A DNA stretch of 64,000 nucleotides from Nectonema munidae (GCA_030549495.1 JAUIRK010000081.1:124001-188000), one strand, 5' to 3'. Shown: positions 1 through 12,708, numbered from the stretch's first letter. Notes: generated by a model not told the origin, from the sequence alone. A program made the numbers and translations.

Positions 1-2494
1 TGAAGCTTCTCCGATTTATAAACGTGATTTATGAAAGTGAAAATTCAGATACAATCAATAAGTATAGGAAGGAGAACACGTTAAAATAGTTATCAAATTT
101 CTAATTTCATTCTTTTTTTTTTTGCTTAAAGCGATTTCTTTCTGTGAAGCTTTAGCATATTTTTTGGAATACAAAATCAAGGAACAAGACAATTTTTGCT
201 GACGTATCTCTGTCACTTTCGTTCTCCTTTTTTCCCCCACTTTACGATCATGAACACTTTGGTGTTTGAAATATTGTAATTTGAGTTTTGCCTAGTATTT
301 CCTACGTTTCATTTACCACATAAAATATTTTACTTCTTTAGCCTCCAAATTAATAAAACCATCTAAACTTTAGGGTTTTCCTTTTTTACTTTATGCTGGA
401 TTGATATAAAAATTTTTGTGAAATGACCATGGGTGTATATTTGTAGTGGTGAGAGAACTTTATGAGTTAGAGGAATGTTCTGGAGTTGAAGTTTGAAGCA
501 TACAGCATATAATTTTTTACTTTTTATTTTAAAAAAATCAACATAAATAGGAATTCTAAGTAAAAATGATCGAACTTATAGTAAAAATGGATCAAGTGAA
601 TGTAAAAAAGGAGAACTTTAAATTCTCGAACTTATACTAAAAACGAACCTATATAATGTAAAAAGACAAGAGTTAAAATTAAAAAAAAATTCTTTTTGTA
701 ATAAAAAAAACTTACAATAAAAATAGGCGAAATTAAAGTAAAAATCGACGAACTAGAATATATATTCTACATGTCGTGGTTTAAATGAGAATCTTATATG
801 ATTGACAGTTTTCTCAGTACATATGACGATTGGCATTGGTACAATTGTCAATCACACCAGGAAAAATATTCCTTCATGACAATACATCGTTTTTGTGGTT
901 CAATACGCAAATTTTAATTCATTAAAATTTTCTTATCTGTAAACATTTTCGTTCAGCATGTCAAAGAAGGACGTACTCCAAATCCATTTCTTAGCAAAGT
1001 TGTCCAAATGTGGATATCCAGAAGAGTGCCCCAAAAATGAAGAACAAAAGATAATTTTTTTTACACTCATTTTTTCTAGTTTCAAATAACATATTTAAAC
1101 ATTTTAAACTGAGATTTATTTTCATTAAATGTTGATTGTGGAGTTTATATTGATCCGTTTTCACGAATTTTTGTATTAATTTATATAACAGATTTTTTTG
1201 TATCATTAGATTTATTTATAATTGAACAAAATGAAATAGTTTTTACTATAAATCAACTTTAGGCATTAATATAATTTATTTGAAAATATAAATTCAAAAA
1301 ATTCCAAAAATCAACCAAATTTACTTTAAGCATCTAATTACTTTACTTTTACATCTAATTTACTTTAAGCAAAAAATGTTTACAATGTTTCATTTTAGTT
1401 TTAATGCTTATATACAGTATTTGGAACTGAAAGAGTATGAGTGTCAAAAAATTGATCTTTTGTTCTTCTTTTTCCTTTAATGACAATACAAAAAACTATT
1501 AACCTAAATTTTAACTGACATATTTTCACTATAAATAAGAGTATACTACTGAAAAAGAACCCTGTTTCATGAAAAAGTGCGACAAACATCTCAAAGTTCA
1601 GTCTCTGTGACTAAGCACAAAAAGTTTTAGCTTTCATTCGCTTAGCATCTACAATCGTGGGTGACCACTGACCATATGTGTGTATGTTATTAGGTTGATT
1701 TGTCTTCAATAAAACTATCTTATCATCAAATATACCACTATATCCTTTGCATCTGTTTGTCTCCTGAGACACTCAAATTGCGCTGTCCGTTGGGCAGAGC
1801 CTGGTATGGCTTACCTATCCTCCCTGAGCTTACGTCATTGACTGATGGAATTGTGAGTCAGTAAGGCCCATGTGGGGGTGTTCGTAAAATTCTTGAAGGT
1901 GTAACAAAGTTTGACCATTATCAAATTCTTTCGTCCTTATGACCTCAACATCAGATTTTGGGAAGATGGAAATATTTTCTTAGATGCCATGGTTGAAAAA
2001 AAAGTTTACGTTTCCTGTACTGAGTTTGGATGTAAACAATTCTTTATAATTTCCTAAAAGTGTGAAGAAAAATAATTAATAAATTATTGTGGATAAAATT
2101 TTTTGTATACAATATGGTTAAAGTTAATGGCTCAAATGAAATTTACACAAATCTTTTTTCATATAAATTTTTTGAACTTTTTTTAGAAAAAATACTGAAA
2201 ATAATTGTGTAAGTTGTTATTTTTACAACTCTTGTTTAAAACTCACAACAATTTTTTGAAAACTTAACGCCATCTATACAATTTATTAAAATATGAAAGA
2301 TATCAAAATTATTTTATATAAGCCCTAAAATACTTTTTTTGGAAAAAAAATAAAAAAATTTGTTATGACAAGATAAAAATCAGAAATTTTATAAATCAAA
2401 ATATTCCTTCGTATAAAATATTTTTTAAATGTTTTGTACATAAAATAAAGTTAGAATAATATATATGGAATTTTTTGTCAATTGCTCGTGTTTA
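1..2494. other. AT-rich sequence without a recognisable gene
   Basis: No open frame here exceeds about 70 codons and none resembles a known family. Positions 541-770 hold a degenerate A-rich tandem repeat (separate entry). Positions 1,740-1,880 are clearly richer in G and C than their surroundings, but I see neither box A/box B promoter motifs nor terminal repeats there. Confidence 0.6.
541..770. repeat. Degenerate A-rich tandem repeat
   Basis: The block GTAAAAATGRWCGAACTTATA and decayed versions of it recur about seven times at 20-35 bp spacing (for example near 559, 580, 603, 635, 655, 690 and 735). The copies differ by substitutions and small indels, so this is an old tandem array rather than a fresh microsatellite. 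Confidence 0.45.
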
Positions 2495-2645
2495 GTGGTC
2501 TTGGTAGAACCCATCTTTCATAAAAGAGTTATGCATTACCAGCAAGACGTCCCTAAACTTAGGAAGAAGATTCTGGATGAATAGATTACTAACTTCATCC
2601 CATCCCGCCGCTTTCCTAGCTTTAAGCTTTTAATGATCTTGCCTA
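2495..2645 (-). mobile_element. Inverted fragment of LINE reverse transcriptase
   Basis: The reverse complement of this stretch matches 4,513-4,650 of the neighbouring LINE over about 137 bp with roughly ten differences. It covers the start of the RT domain (the ARKAAGWD-like block and the following helix). It lies head-on against the 5' edge of LINE copy 1. Because the same RT segment is also present in sense orientation 1.9 kb downstream, and the two differ by about 7 percent, this piece came from a different copy. Confidence 0.85.
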
Positions 2646-2699
2646 AAAGTGAACCTTGAGAATCAGGGTACAGTAGACCAGTTGACCATAAATGGTCTG

Positions 2700-3049
2700 A
2701 TTATCCTAGGTCTAAAATTCGCATGCCAACAATTCCATTGCAATGTTATAAATGCCCGAAACTTGGACAAGTGTCGGCTGCCTGCCCAAACAAAGAATGT
2801 TGTCTTATTTGTGGAGGTGAGCACGACCGTCGCATGTGCATGTCACCGAAACCAACGGACACAAAATGCTATCTTTGTGGGGGTGAGAGACACACAGCTC
2901 CCTACAACAACTGCCTAACGAAACTGGCCGCTCTTCAACAAAAAGAATCTGCAAAAAGAACTCAGGTAGCTCCAAAGAAAGCTGTAACGGTAACAAACAA
3001 AGGTAAAGCCTGCTTAGGTATACAGGCCAACACCATACATTCCATCTAA
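2700..3049 (+). pseudogene. LINE ORF1 (Gag-like), zinc-knuckle C-terminal part
   Basis: The longest clean frame begins at the ATG at 2,723 and encodes 108 residues; this is the C-terminal end of a normally longer ORF1 protein. Three zinc knuckles follow each other: CYKC...C near residues 8-21, CLICGGEHDRRMC near 27-39 and CYLCGGERH...C near 49-64. In the first knuckle the expected His is Gln (codon CAA), so it has lost a metal ligand; the other two are intact. A Lys/Ala/Gln-rich tail follows. ORF1 proteins of this family bind the element's RNA and accompany it to the nucleus. The upstream half is missing because the element is truncated at about 2,646. Confidence 0.85.
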
Positions 3050-3282
3050 CTCAGTATTAGCTAGTACCTCTTATTCCCAATTTGTAACTAGCCCTGTATT
3101 AACCAAGGCACAAGTAGTAAATGAGCCATCCTCTCCAGTCATACACTTTGCATTATGAAAATAGCACTCTCCATTTTCTAATAACAAATGTTCAAAGAAC
3201 AGCTGAAGAAAATGGTGAGCGCAGTGCCTGCGGAACTCGTGGTAAACTGTCAGTAAATAGGATAGTATAGTGCCAATCTGTC

Positions 3283-4064
3283 ATGCTCAAATTTTTGCAC
3301 TTCAACATTAACGCCGTGGCTAAGAAACGCAGTGCGCTAATTGAGCTCCTTACCGAAAATAATATAGACGTTTTCTCTCTGAATGAAGTCAAATCTCAAG
3401 CCAAGTATTCCATCCGCATCCTCGGATATAGGACATTTGTGCATCCTGGAACAAGCCACTCGCGAGGTCTAGCGATGGGTGTGCGAGAGGGGTTAAAGGT
3501 TTCCAGTTCCACTATAAGTGACTCTGGGGACTCAATGGCTCTGAAGCTTGATCTTGGCAGAGCTGGACATTTAGTTGTGCTGGGCTGTTACAACCCACCT
3601 AGTAACCCTCTGTTGGACTACGAATTTATTGAAAAATATCTTCGTTCCTCCGATAAGGTGCTACTACTAGGTGACCTAAACGCTCACCACACTAGACTGT
3701 TTAGCGAAACCAATAGCGCGGCTGGCACCGACTTACTCAAGTTGGTAGAGGATTCGTATGCGTTTATCGTTAACGATCCAACACCGACTCGTGATAAGAA
3801 TGTGTTAGACCTTGCAATCATGACTTTTAATCTGTTCACAAGCCCTTGTGGGTCACAGTATCTTTAGGTCCACAATTCACGGCTGACAAGGGAAATTTAT
3901 TGAAGAGGTGGGTCTTGTGTCAAGCTAACTGGGATAGGTTTAGATCGCTACTAAATGATTCAGCCCCGAGGGTCATCAGGTGTATAGGAGTAAAACGCCC
4001 TGAGGAACATCGGAGTGTGTCAACGATGCAATTCTCTCTGCGACAAGGGAGGCAGTTCTTTTGA
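3283..4064 (+). pseudogene. LINE ORF2 endonuclease domain
   Basis: The 194-codon frame 3,283-3,867 is an AP-endonuclease-type domain, which nicks target DNA for target-primed reverse transcription. Landmarks are the N-terminal LHFNINAVAKKRSALIELL block (Asn of the metal site), LNEVK with the catalytic Glu, a YNPPSNP strand, GDLNAHH with catalytic Asp/Asn/His, and a TPTRD...NVLDLAIM block. The final SDH motif is lost where the frame breaks near 3,835-3,860. The reading continues in another frame as VTVSLGPQF and a Trp-rich linker to 4,064. Between 4,064 and about 4,460 the coding sequence is scattered over frames with several stops. Confidence 0.88.
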
Positions 4065-4459
4065 AGGGGGTTAGAAAGTACGAAAATCCAATTCCGAAGA
4101 ATGTCCTATACTTATAAAGGAAAACGAGCTCTCTATAGAAAATACATTCACACTAGGGACGCCGAGACAAAGAATCTTATCTATCGATTACAAAAAAATC
4201 ATTAGGAAAAAGCTCAGCGAAACCATATCTAGGAAAGTTGCAAGCATTACAAAAGCCTCTAAACCGCTACAGGGCTCTTCGAAGTTCTGAAACCTGGTTA
4301 GAGGGCTCAAGCCTGGCTGCAAAGGTCCAACGTCGGTCACTTGGAATAACCGAACAGCCATTGAGGCGGAAGATAAATGTGCGCTGCTTGCTGATTATTA
4401 TGAAGATGGGTATAGGACAAATCCAGGTTCAAAAATTTTAATTCTGAAATTGAGTTTTT

Positions 4460-5720
4460 AGGCGTTTACCTGCGACGAACGACACTAACTTTATCCTAGA
4501 GGACCTGATTCAAATCATTAAAAAGCTTAAAGCTAGGAAAGCGGCGGGATGGGATAAAGTTAGTAAACTATTCATCAAGAATCTTCCCCCTAGGTTTAGG
4601 GACGTCTTGCTGGCAATGTATACCTCTTTTATAAAAGATGGGTTCTACCCAGACTGCTATAAAAGGGCTATACTTATTTGTGTGCCAAAGGCTGGCAAGA
4701 AGAGCGACAAACCCAGTGACCTACGGCCTATCAGTATTCTCCCTTGCCTGAGCAAAGTGTATGACAAATTAATTTTTGGAGTACTCGATGCTTGGTGCAA
4801 GAAACATGCAATATTCCCAGACGAACAGTTTGGATTTAAAAAAGGAATGCCAACAAATCCTGCTCTGCTTACCTTGCATCATGATGTTGCTATAAGTTTG
4901 AATGATGGCCTCTACGTAGGCATGATATCTTACGACCTGGAGAAGGCTTGTGATAGTCTGGCATGATGGTTTGCTGTTCAAACTCAGTATCATGATTGTG
5001 CCATCATGCACCTTAAAGGTAGTTTACAGTTTCCTTTCTCGACGCACATTCCAGATCAGAATAAATAACGAACTTTCCAGAAGAATAAGCCTAGGAAGCC
5101 GTGTCCCACAAGGTTCACCTCCAAGCCCTCTTCTGTTCAACATCTACATATCTGACATTAGGGACTGTTTCAACAAGTCAATCTATGCTCTAGACGACAT
5201 ATGTGTATATTACGTCGCTAAGAGTGTCTCTCGGATTTGCAAACACCTTACGGACGTAAATACCATATTAGGGAGGTATTTCACTGGATGGAACCTAAAG
5301 GTGAATTACTCTAAATGCAATTTCCACCTAAAATATCTAGGAATCAATTGGGATGCAGAATTTAGTTTTCATCGTGAGGCTCACGAAAAGATTAAGAAGG
5401 GTAAAAAGGATCTAGCGCTATATGGATGTCTTAATGACCTTGGGGTCAATTCCACGGCGGTAGGCAAGGTCATTAAAATCCTAACAACGCCGAAATTGAC
5501 TTATAGAAACTCCATTTTGGGATGCCTTCACTCAACTTGGACCAACAAAATAGACGACCTTTTGTACAAACTTTTTAAAACTTTTTATGGCAACCCTTTC
5601 ACTATTGCCCATAGCCGGACCTCCTTTTCTTGGTTCCAGAAAAGGTTGGAGAAATTAAATAGAAAGTTTATTGAAAAACTAAGGACACACAAGCATTGCC
5701 CACAATTATGCCAAGCTTAG
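4460..5720 (+). pseudogene. LINE ORF2 reverse transcriptase domain
   Basis: From about 4,460 one frame gives the RT N-terminal block (ARKAAGWDKV), LRPISILPCLSKVYDKL, an EQFGFKKG motif and the YDLEKACDSL motif that carries the first catalytic Asp. A one-base shift near 4,960 moves the reading to the frame 4,950-5,720. That frame holds VPQGSPPSPLLFNIYISDI and the active-site loop as YALDDICVYY, so the canonical ADD is disturbed by an extra Leu codon. The thumb follows (KYLGINWD). Compared with copy 3 near 29,470-29,560, about 60 bp are missing between the YSKC and KYLGI segments (near 5,320). The protein cannot be functional. Confidence 0.9.
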
Positions 5721-6585
5721 GAGCTCACGCAAACCCAGGCTGAAGCGTTCTTGGGGGTATATGCTAAAAAAAAGAGAAAAGTTATCCTAGGTGACTACCC
5801 ATATGCAATAGCCCCCGAGCAATATGGAATTCTGCGTTCTGCGATATAGTTCTGTTTTTTCTTAGTTCTAATCCGCCTACTTAAATTTAGGATTGGCACA
5901 AGGTATACGTCTCAAATGTCTTTTATTTTTGAATGTATAGACATTCAAAAAAGATTCATGTTACGAGCTAGGTTAGGCATAGTCGATAATCTGGCCTCTG
6001 CGGGAGTATGCTTCTAGGATCGATTATATATTCCTATTGTAATATATATATCCTAGGGAGAACATATATACGCATATCATGTATATATGGAATGGAGTTA
6101 AATTCCAGGGGTAGGTTGTTCCTAGCCTAGCATGCCCTAAATTATGTATATCTTTCTTAACCTTTATAACATGTATCAAATATTATTTATTAATAACATA
6201 TAGGGTATTGCATGACTCCTAACTTCTGTATATTTTTTTGTAGAATATCTCTTTATAATCATATTCTTTTATTTAGGAACAGGCTACATTCCGTGGTGCA
6301 GGTTTTTTATCCGGGTTTTCTTCCTTTTAAAAATTCAAAGGTTTTTACGGTTAGATAGTGCTCTGGCGACCCGATCCTAACCTTGCTAGTAATCAAGCTT
6401 TCACTAGACATTAAGATTGTTTCCCTAATTGGGAGCGTTCGCGTTAGGATTGTATCGATCACTCAGCTGTATTTATATATTTGTAACATACATTCTTGTA
6501 AAATTATATATATAACAAACTATAGCTATTCAGTAACAAGGGCCGGTAGGTGTTTAGTGGGATGGAAAGTGAAATTCGTTTTTTG

Positions 6586-8194
6586 TTAAATAAAAATTCG
6601 GTTTAATGATAAGTTAAAGTTAATGAAATTATGAAATATGTTTAAGGAACGGGGCTTCTAGAAATCGTAGAATAAAAATTTGTACTTAAAATCAATTTAA
6701 AATTAACTTTGTATATACTCGTCATAGCAAAGATACTTAAAGATAAAGAGAGAAAGGAATTTACAAACAAAAATATTGATACAAAACGCCTTTACTAGTA
6801 AAAGTGTTGTTCTTGTTTTATGCTGGCATTGAAGACAAAACTGTAGCTAATCGATTTCGCATGAATAACAATTAGGTGCGTGTGTGTGTGTGACAAGAAT
6901 GATCGAAATTATTGTTTTCTAGGATTTGATTGGTCGATGTTGTATTCAAATAAGCAAGGAAATGGCAACAGAATTCATAGCATGGATAATGTGGAGAAAA
7001 TGCATATCATATGCCATAAATATGCCATATTTGTATAAACGCTTCTTAATCTTGGAACACTTATACTTCACATTTCTTTTTTGAAAAGATGGTTGCTGGG
7101 GTTTGCCATTATTTTTAGGGTAAACGAGTGTTGTGGTATGGATTTTGGTACTCATTGGCTATCTCCTTCCATTAAAAATATTCAATTTTGTAATGTATAC
7201 ATATTACAACCAAGAGTAGAGTATGATGTATCATAAAGAGAATATATTTATTCATATTAGGGGGAAAAAATAAAGGAATTATATCGAAAATAACTAATTA
7301 ATTACTAACCAAGCGTTTAACTAATTAACTGAATAACTAAGTAATTATAACTGACCAACTTACTATCAGCTTAATTAAATCCCTATTAACTAACTAAATG
7401 ACCAAGCATCTAACAAACTAATTAACGAATTCAACCTTTGAATTAGATTTTTAAATAATTGTTGTCATTAGTTAGGTAACATTTTGGGGACCAGTGTGAC
7501 ACCGGCGTATCATGAAATAAAAAATGACTGCTTTAAAATTCCATTGGAAAAAAGTAGACCCTTAGTCTTAAAAATTCTTATCCATCAAAAAATGAAAACT
7601 ATTTTATTTGACAAAAAAATAGAAGAAAAAAAAGACGATATCCAAGAGTAGTCGCATAGCAAATGAATTGGTTGACTTTTTCGGGATGAAATAGTGCAAT
7701 TCTATTCTAATCCGCGAAGTGTGGTGTGACTTAGGTCGATAACTGACGGCGTGTGCAGGACATTTTAATTGGGCAGTTATTTTTAAGTCATTAAACAAAA
7801 TATCGCTGTTGAACTGGGACTAATAAATCCAAAAACATAGAGGATTATTTATATTTCAAGGTTCCCAAAAGTTTTGAGGAGTGTAGAGATAAAAATGAAA
7901 CTGGAATATGGGATGTATATATAGGATGAAATTGAGCTTTTTCTATGAATATACGTGATAATAATTGAAAATTCCTATAAATATTAATTCCACACTCGTA
8001 TGTACAAAACAAAACCTACAATTTTTTTTACTCTTTGTAAATTCTACACTCTACTTCTTTATGTGATAGATTATTTTTAAAACTGACTTCTTAATTTTTC
8101 CTTTTCTTGAAATTGGGATAACTAAAAAAAATTTTGGTAAAAAAAGCGCATGAGCAAGGAAGGCGATTTAGAAGCTTTTAGTCCAATTAAAATG
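6586..8194. other. AT-rich spacer
   Basis: No gene is recognised. A short (GT)n run lies at 6,876-6,893. Positions 7,285-7,435 are a low-complexity stretch built from CTAACTAA/TTAATTAA-like words; related words recur at 21,575-21,645 and 25,470-25,545. Confidence 0.55.
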
Positions 8195-8335
8195 TCAAGG
8201 TAAAGGTAATCTTACTTTGGAATGTTTATATCGATAAGACATAGCTGCACAGAGAAGAAGCTTTGATGCTAGATCGAACCCAACACCTTGTGGAATCTAA
8301 GCGGAGTAGCAACCTTACTCACAGCCTCCTATTTA
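8195..8335 (-). mobile_element. tRNA-derived SINE, family B
   Basis: Read on the reverse strand this is a shorter relative of the sequence at 50,900-51,048. It has a tRNA-like head with box B GGGTTCGATC (8,272-8,281), then CTAGCATCAAAGC, a spacer, and the shared 3' end ACCTTTACCTT. Box A is poorly preserved. SINEs of this type are transcribed by RNA polymerase III from the internal promoter and copied by a partner LINE. Confidence 0.65.
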
Positions 8336-8652
8336 TTAAAGGGAAGCATAAATTTTTTTTGAAGCAACTTAAAAGAAAAAGCTTTTATTTTTATCTTTTT
8401 ATTTTTGTTATCTTTTAGAAATAATATTTCTCACTTACCTTCAGATAAAGGAAAATTTATTAAACTAATTAAAAATTGACAAACTTTTTGACTAACTATA
8501 TAAATAATTATTAATAATGAAATATTTAACTATAACTAAAATACACTACTCCTTATTTTTCTTTCTGTAAAATGATATATCGATATAATGAAGTGTATAA
8601 ATGAAGTCAACTACCAACTGGAATAACTCTAACTAAGAAGCAACTTGCGACC

Positions 8653-9048
8653 CTCCTCCCCAGGCCCGTAGCTAGGACTTTCAATTAGGAGGGCTGGAAA
8701 AAATTTTAGGGGGGCTAAATATTTTCACAAAAAGTTTTCTGGTACTTATGGGTTATCTCTCCCCCATTCAAAAAAAAATTTTTAGTAAATTACTGAAAAA
8801 AATTTTAAAGTGGGAGGGAAATAACTAATAAGTACCAAATTTTTATATATAGTCTAAAAATAAACCATTCTTCATTCTGATGTTATGGTTTCGTTTATCG
8901 AAATGAAATGGTGAATAACACATCCAAAAGAAAATGTTGTGGGGTTGCCGTTGAAAAAATGAAATATATTAGGTTGTGGGCTCTAAATCTGAGTTGGGGG
9001 GGGGCTTAGCCCCCTCATGTGCTCGCTGGCTACGGGCCTGCTCTTCCT
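8653..9048. mobile_element. hAT-type MITE, CAGGCCCGTAGC family, copy 1
   Basis: The element proper is 8,661-9,040. Its ends are CAGGCCCGTAGCTAG and, inverted, CAGGCCCGTAGCCAGC. The flanking octamers CTCCTCCC (8,653-8,660) and CTCTTCCT (9,041-9,048) match at 6 of 8 positions, as expected for an aged 8-bp target duplication. The interior is non-coding and near its 3' end carries a G-run followed by the hairpin GGGGGCTTAGCCCCC. A second copy is at 31,458-31,810. TIRs starting CAG and 8-bp duplications are hAT hallmarks; no transposase is present. Confidence 0.82.
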
Positions 9049-9817
9049 CCAGTTGGTAGTAGCAGATCAGTTGATGGCCATAGTGATCAAAAATTTATCT
9101 ACCTATAAATATTTTATCTGAATAAAGACATTTTAGTCGTGAATTTACTTTTGATAATGAAGTGCATATTATAATGACAAGAATTAAAAAATTTAATTAA
9201 TTTATTTATATAAACAAAATTTATACTGGAATTTAATGAAATAAATTTGTTTATTTGCGCATACCATAAAAGATTTTGTTATATTCATATTTTTCCAAGC
9301 ACAATTAACTAAAAAATTGTAAAATTTTGCGTGTGTAAAGTCTTTGTAATTAAAAGGGGTTTTCTGAAAGACTTTGCAAAACAAAAGCTTTTTTTAATGT
9401 TGAAAGTTATAGAAATTGATCAGAATTTCACCAATGTTTCTCATATTTAACAAGTTAAAATAATTTATTTTTTACCTTAGGTTTGAATATTTTTTCACTT
9501 ATTAAAATGAAGGAGGTTATAACTCTATTTGTATAGTAAAAGAAATATCAGAAAATAAAAATATGTTAAATAAAAAACAGAGCCAAACATTTCAATCGAG
9601 TAGCAAATATTTTAGAGGAATCAAGGTTGGTTTTTTTTTAACTTAAAACGAAGTTGTAAACAAATTTAACTAATAAATTATTTTAATTCTATTTATTAAT
9701 TTTGATTTTTCCTTTGAATATGAGGAGTGAAATAAACAGTGTCTAATTTTGGCGAGTCAATTTACCCGTCACCATTAAAGCATGGCTTCTAAATATGGGG
9801 GCTTTCTTTAGGAAATA

Positions 9818-9973
9818 ATGGCGACTAAGATGGCGCGCGAAGAGATGGGTTGTGAAAGCATTTTTGTCTTCAACAAAGCAGTAGATTGGCCCATTATTGA
9901 GTGCTTCTTAAAAATGACAGAAGCATACACGCAAATTGGAATGATATACTTAAAAAAATTTTTTTTAACGTAA
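9818..9973 (+). other. Short GC-richer ORF, possible first-exon remnant
   Basis: An ATG at 9,818 opens a 51-codon frame, starting MATKMAREEMGCE, that ends at TAA 9,971-9,973. It sits in a small island with CpG dinucleotides and two ATGGC cores (AATGGCGAC and AGATGGCGCG) that resemble YY1-type initiator sites. I do not recognise the peptide. It may be the start of a host gene whose next exon I cannot identify, or chance. Confidence 0.2.
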
Positions 9974-12708
9974 TTAACTCAAAAGCGAACATATCAAAGA
10001 CTTTCATCATTAATTCATGATGGAGCGCTGTTCAGCGTGTCTCATTATTGATTGCTCTCTTTTAAAGAAACTCCATTTTCTTCCCTCTTACTTAGTTTGT
10101 GAGTTGCGTGATTCCTTTGCCAAAACAACATAGCTTACCATTCTTTTCTTGGAATGCTCTTTGACTTCAATTGAGCAATAGAGTAAGCTAAAATGCCTTG
10201 ATGAAATATATATATTCAAAAGTTTCATCCTATATGAGAAGAATAACTGAAATTTTAGCGATTTATGCAAAATGCATATAGTACCTAGGTGTGGTAATTC
10301 TCTTCTATTTTAATTGCCATGTTAATCCATTTAACAGATTGTGAGGAAATTTGAATTCAATATTTGTACAAAATTTCATACGGTTACACAAATTAACTGT
10401 GTTTTAAAGAGTTTTCTTGAATTTTAGTTTTTTTAAGCTTTGCCGCTATTTTACGGGAAAAATTGTTATTTCTAGAAAATAAACTATTATTTATCTTGAT
10501 TCAAAGAATTAAGACTGAGGAATTAAAAAGTAAATTTCGAATAAAAAATTTATTGCGCTTTCGAAGTATCTAAATAAGGAAAGGTCAATCTGAAAAATCT
10601 TAAAATGCTCTTAACACTTTTTAAGACTAAAAGTTAACGCAGAAGTTATGAAAGAAATTCCGATGGTGAAACAGGCATTTTTGATTTTGGCGAAAGATAA
10701 ATTTTGATTAAGCCTAATTTTTTAGAAATACCGATCGGGATAATATTAAATTCAGATAAATACTATAATAGTCACTTTAATGATATTGATTTCTTATAGA
10801 TGATGATTTAGTTATATAGAAAGAAAGTATTAAATAAATGAATAAAACCTTTCATAGATGTTGCTTTCACGATAACAATCAAATCTATCAAATATCTTTT
10901 AAGACTGGACACGTGAGACAACCCCTCATATTTTTAGTCACTATCTTCAGAAGCGTCAAGAGGATGAAGACATCCAATAACCTCTCATAATTTTATTCCC
11001 TATAATCAATGACATATTATTGTGATTTAGGATAAAATTTGCTTATTTGATATAATAACAATGGGGAGAAAACGGTGTAAAGATGATTTTAAATTTTTAT
11101 TCAAATACAAATTACTATAGTCTACATAGATATTCCAGTGTATTTAAGTAGATATTTTTGTATAATTGCTCGGTGTTCGATTTGAAATATAAAAATAGGA
11201 AGACAAGGGGAAAATATGCACATTCTGGGATACATCTCACAAAACAATTACATCTTGAATATTTTCGGTCATTTTGACCACAAAAGATTTCTAAAATTCT
11301 ATATTTTTAAGATAATTAAAAAAACAATTATAAAATACAATGATTACAATAAAAATTTGAGATATTGGCAAATGAGTTTTAAACATTAGAAGATAAAGAA
11401 GAAGTTGTGATTAAAAAAAAAGAAGCAATATTATCTTGGGAAAATTTTTCTCCATTTATAGCACTAATTAACAAGAACAAAAATTAAAGATATAAACAAA
11501 AGTTTACATTTATTTGCCCATTTTTATGTTGTGAATCACGTTAAAAATAAGAAGGAGAAAAATGTAATTATAATTTTGCTTCATTGTTTTACCATAATAG
11601 TAGATGAAAAGGTGCGATTGAATTTTAAAACAAAAACAAGAAATAAACACGATTGCTTAAACTATATTACCATAGATGAGACTGTAATTGGAATAATAAC
11701 AAAAACAGTAAACAAGTTTTCATTTTATTTTTGTTCGGATGAAGTATAACAGTTTTTCGATGAAATTTTAGATGATATTGGTTCAAAACAAATATTGTGA
11801 GGAATATTTGAAGTTTTCCACTTAAAAAATCATTTCTGTTGAAATTATATCAATATGAAATATGTTCATTTACGCGATTACAACACAGCAACCATACTAT
11901 GTAAAGAAAATTAAATGTTGTGCTATGTAGGATGGATATATAAAGTCCCTAAAGTAAAGGCCACTTCGTATCAGCCAATAAAAATTTAATGGAAAATAGG
12001 AAATTTGTGTTTGTGGCAAAACTAAAGTGGTTTTAGAGAAATAATGGAGTTTCATTATCTTTGACATGAAAAGGTGTTCAACGTGCACTACCTTTTATAT
12101 TGTTAGTTAGAGATGCTATATATGACATTGAAATATTAAACCCTTGTACCAATAAATGAAAATAGTCTGTTTTAAATATATAAATTTTTTCTAAAAAATT
12201 CTCGTCCTCAAAGGGCAATGACATAATAAAAAATTGCAATAATTTTTAGATTTTTTGTCCAATCCCTGAACTTCAACAAAACCACCTATTTGGACAATTT
12301 TTAAATGCTCAATTTTTTATAATTACAACTTTTAAAATTTATGATCAAGCAAAAAAGTATTATTTATCTTTTTCTTCAAAATGGTGTTTAGAAATCGAAA
12401 TGAATATTTTCGCTTATTCTCTTGATGTCAATGGTGTTCCAATTTTTTAAAAAGGCTTAGACGGAGGTTTTCGAAAACGAATTGTCAGCATATCTTTTCA
12501 ACTAGATTTTATATGACTCAATGCAAATTTCTTTTATTTTATGGGGCTCGGGTGACCGTCCGAGCTGAAAGAGTTAACAAAAACTTTGCCATGAAATAAT
12601 GGATGACTTTCATCCGAAATGAGAGTGAACAGGTGTCATCGTGTGAGAGATTTGAATGAAAACTCAAAAATTATGAACGGTTCGAAGCATAGCATAATCA
12701 ATACTTAC

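Larger units (their letters stand above)
2646..6585 (+). mobile_element. LINE (non-LTR retrotransposon), Jockey/I superfamily, copy 1
   Basis: The element is 5'-truncated and decayed. Visible in order are the C-terminal zinc-knuckle part of ORF1 (2,700-3,049), an AP-like endonuclease (3,283-about 4,000), a reverse transcriptase (about 4,460-5,720) and a 3' UTR. No RNase H domain is apparent. The UTR is recognisable because 6,330-6,565 is repeated at 16,730-17,063 and at 30,300-30,640. Similarity to those copies stops at about 6,563, whereas both continue for roughly 100 bp more, so copy 1 lacks the normal 3' terminus. Three CCHC knuckles followed by an AP endonuclease and RT is the standard plan of arthropod Jockey/I-type elements; the clade assignment is inference. 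Confidence 0.9.

Noticed and set aside
1740-1880. GC-richer patch as a SINE or tRNA relic
   Set aside because: No box B-like GGTTCGANTCC on either strand and no second copy in the window.
2805-2996. Reverse ORF opposite the zinc-knuckle region
   Set aside because: Shadow of the LINE ORF1 frame.
7285-7435. Telomere-like repeat
   Set aside because: Words are CTAACTAA/TTAATTAA mixtures, not TTAGG or TTAGGG arrays.
11531-12100. Possible transposase remnant
   Set aside because: Forward and reverse frames look weakly protein-like, but no family signature or terminal repeats could be identified.
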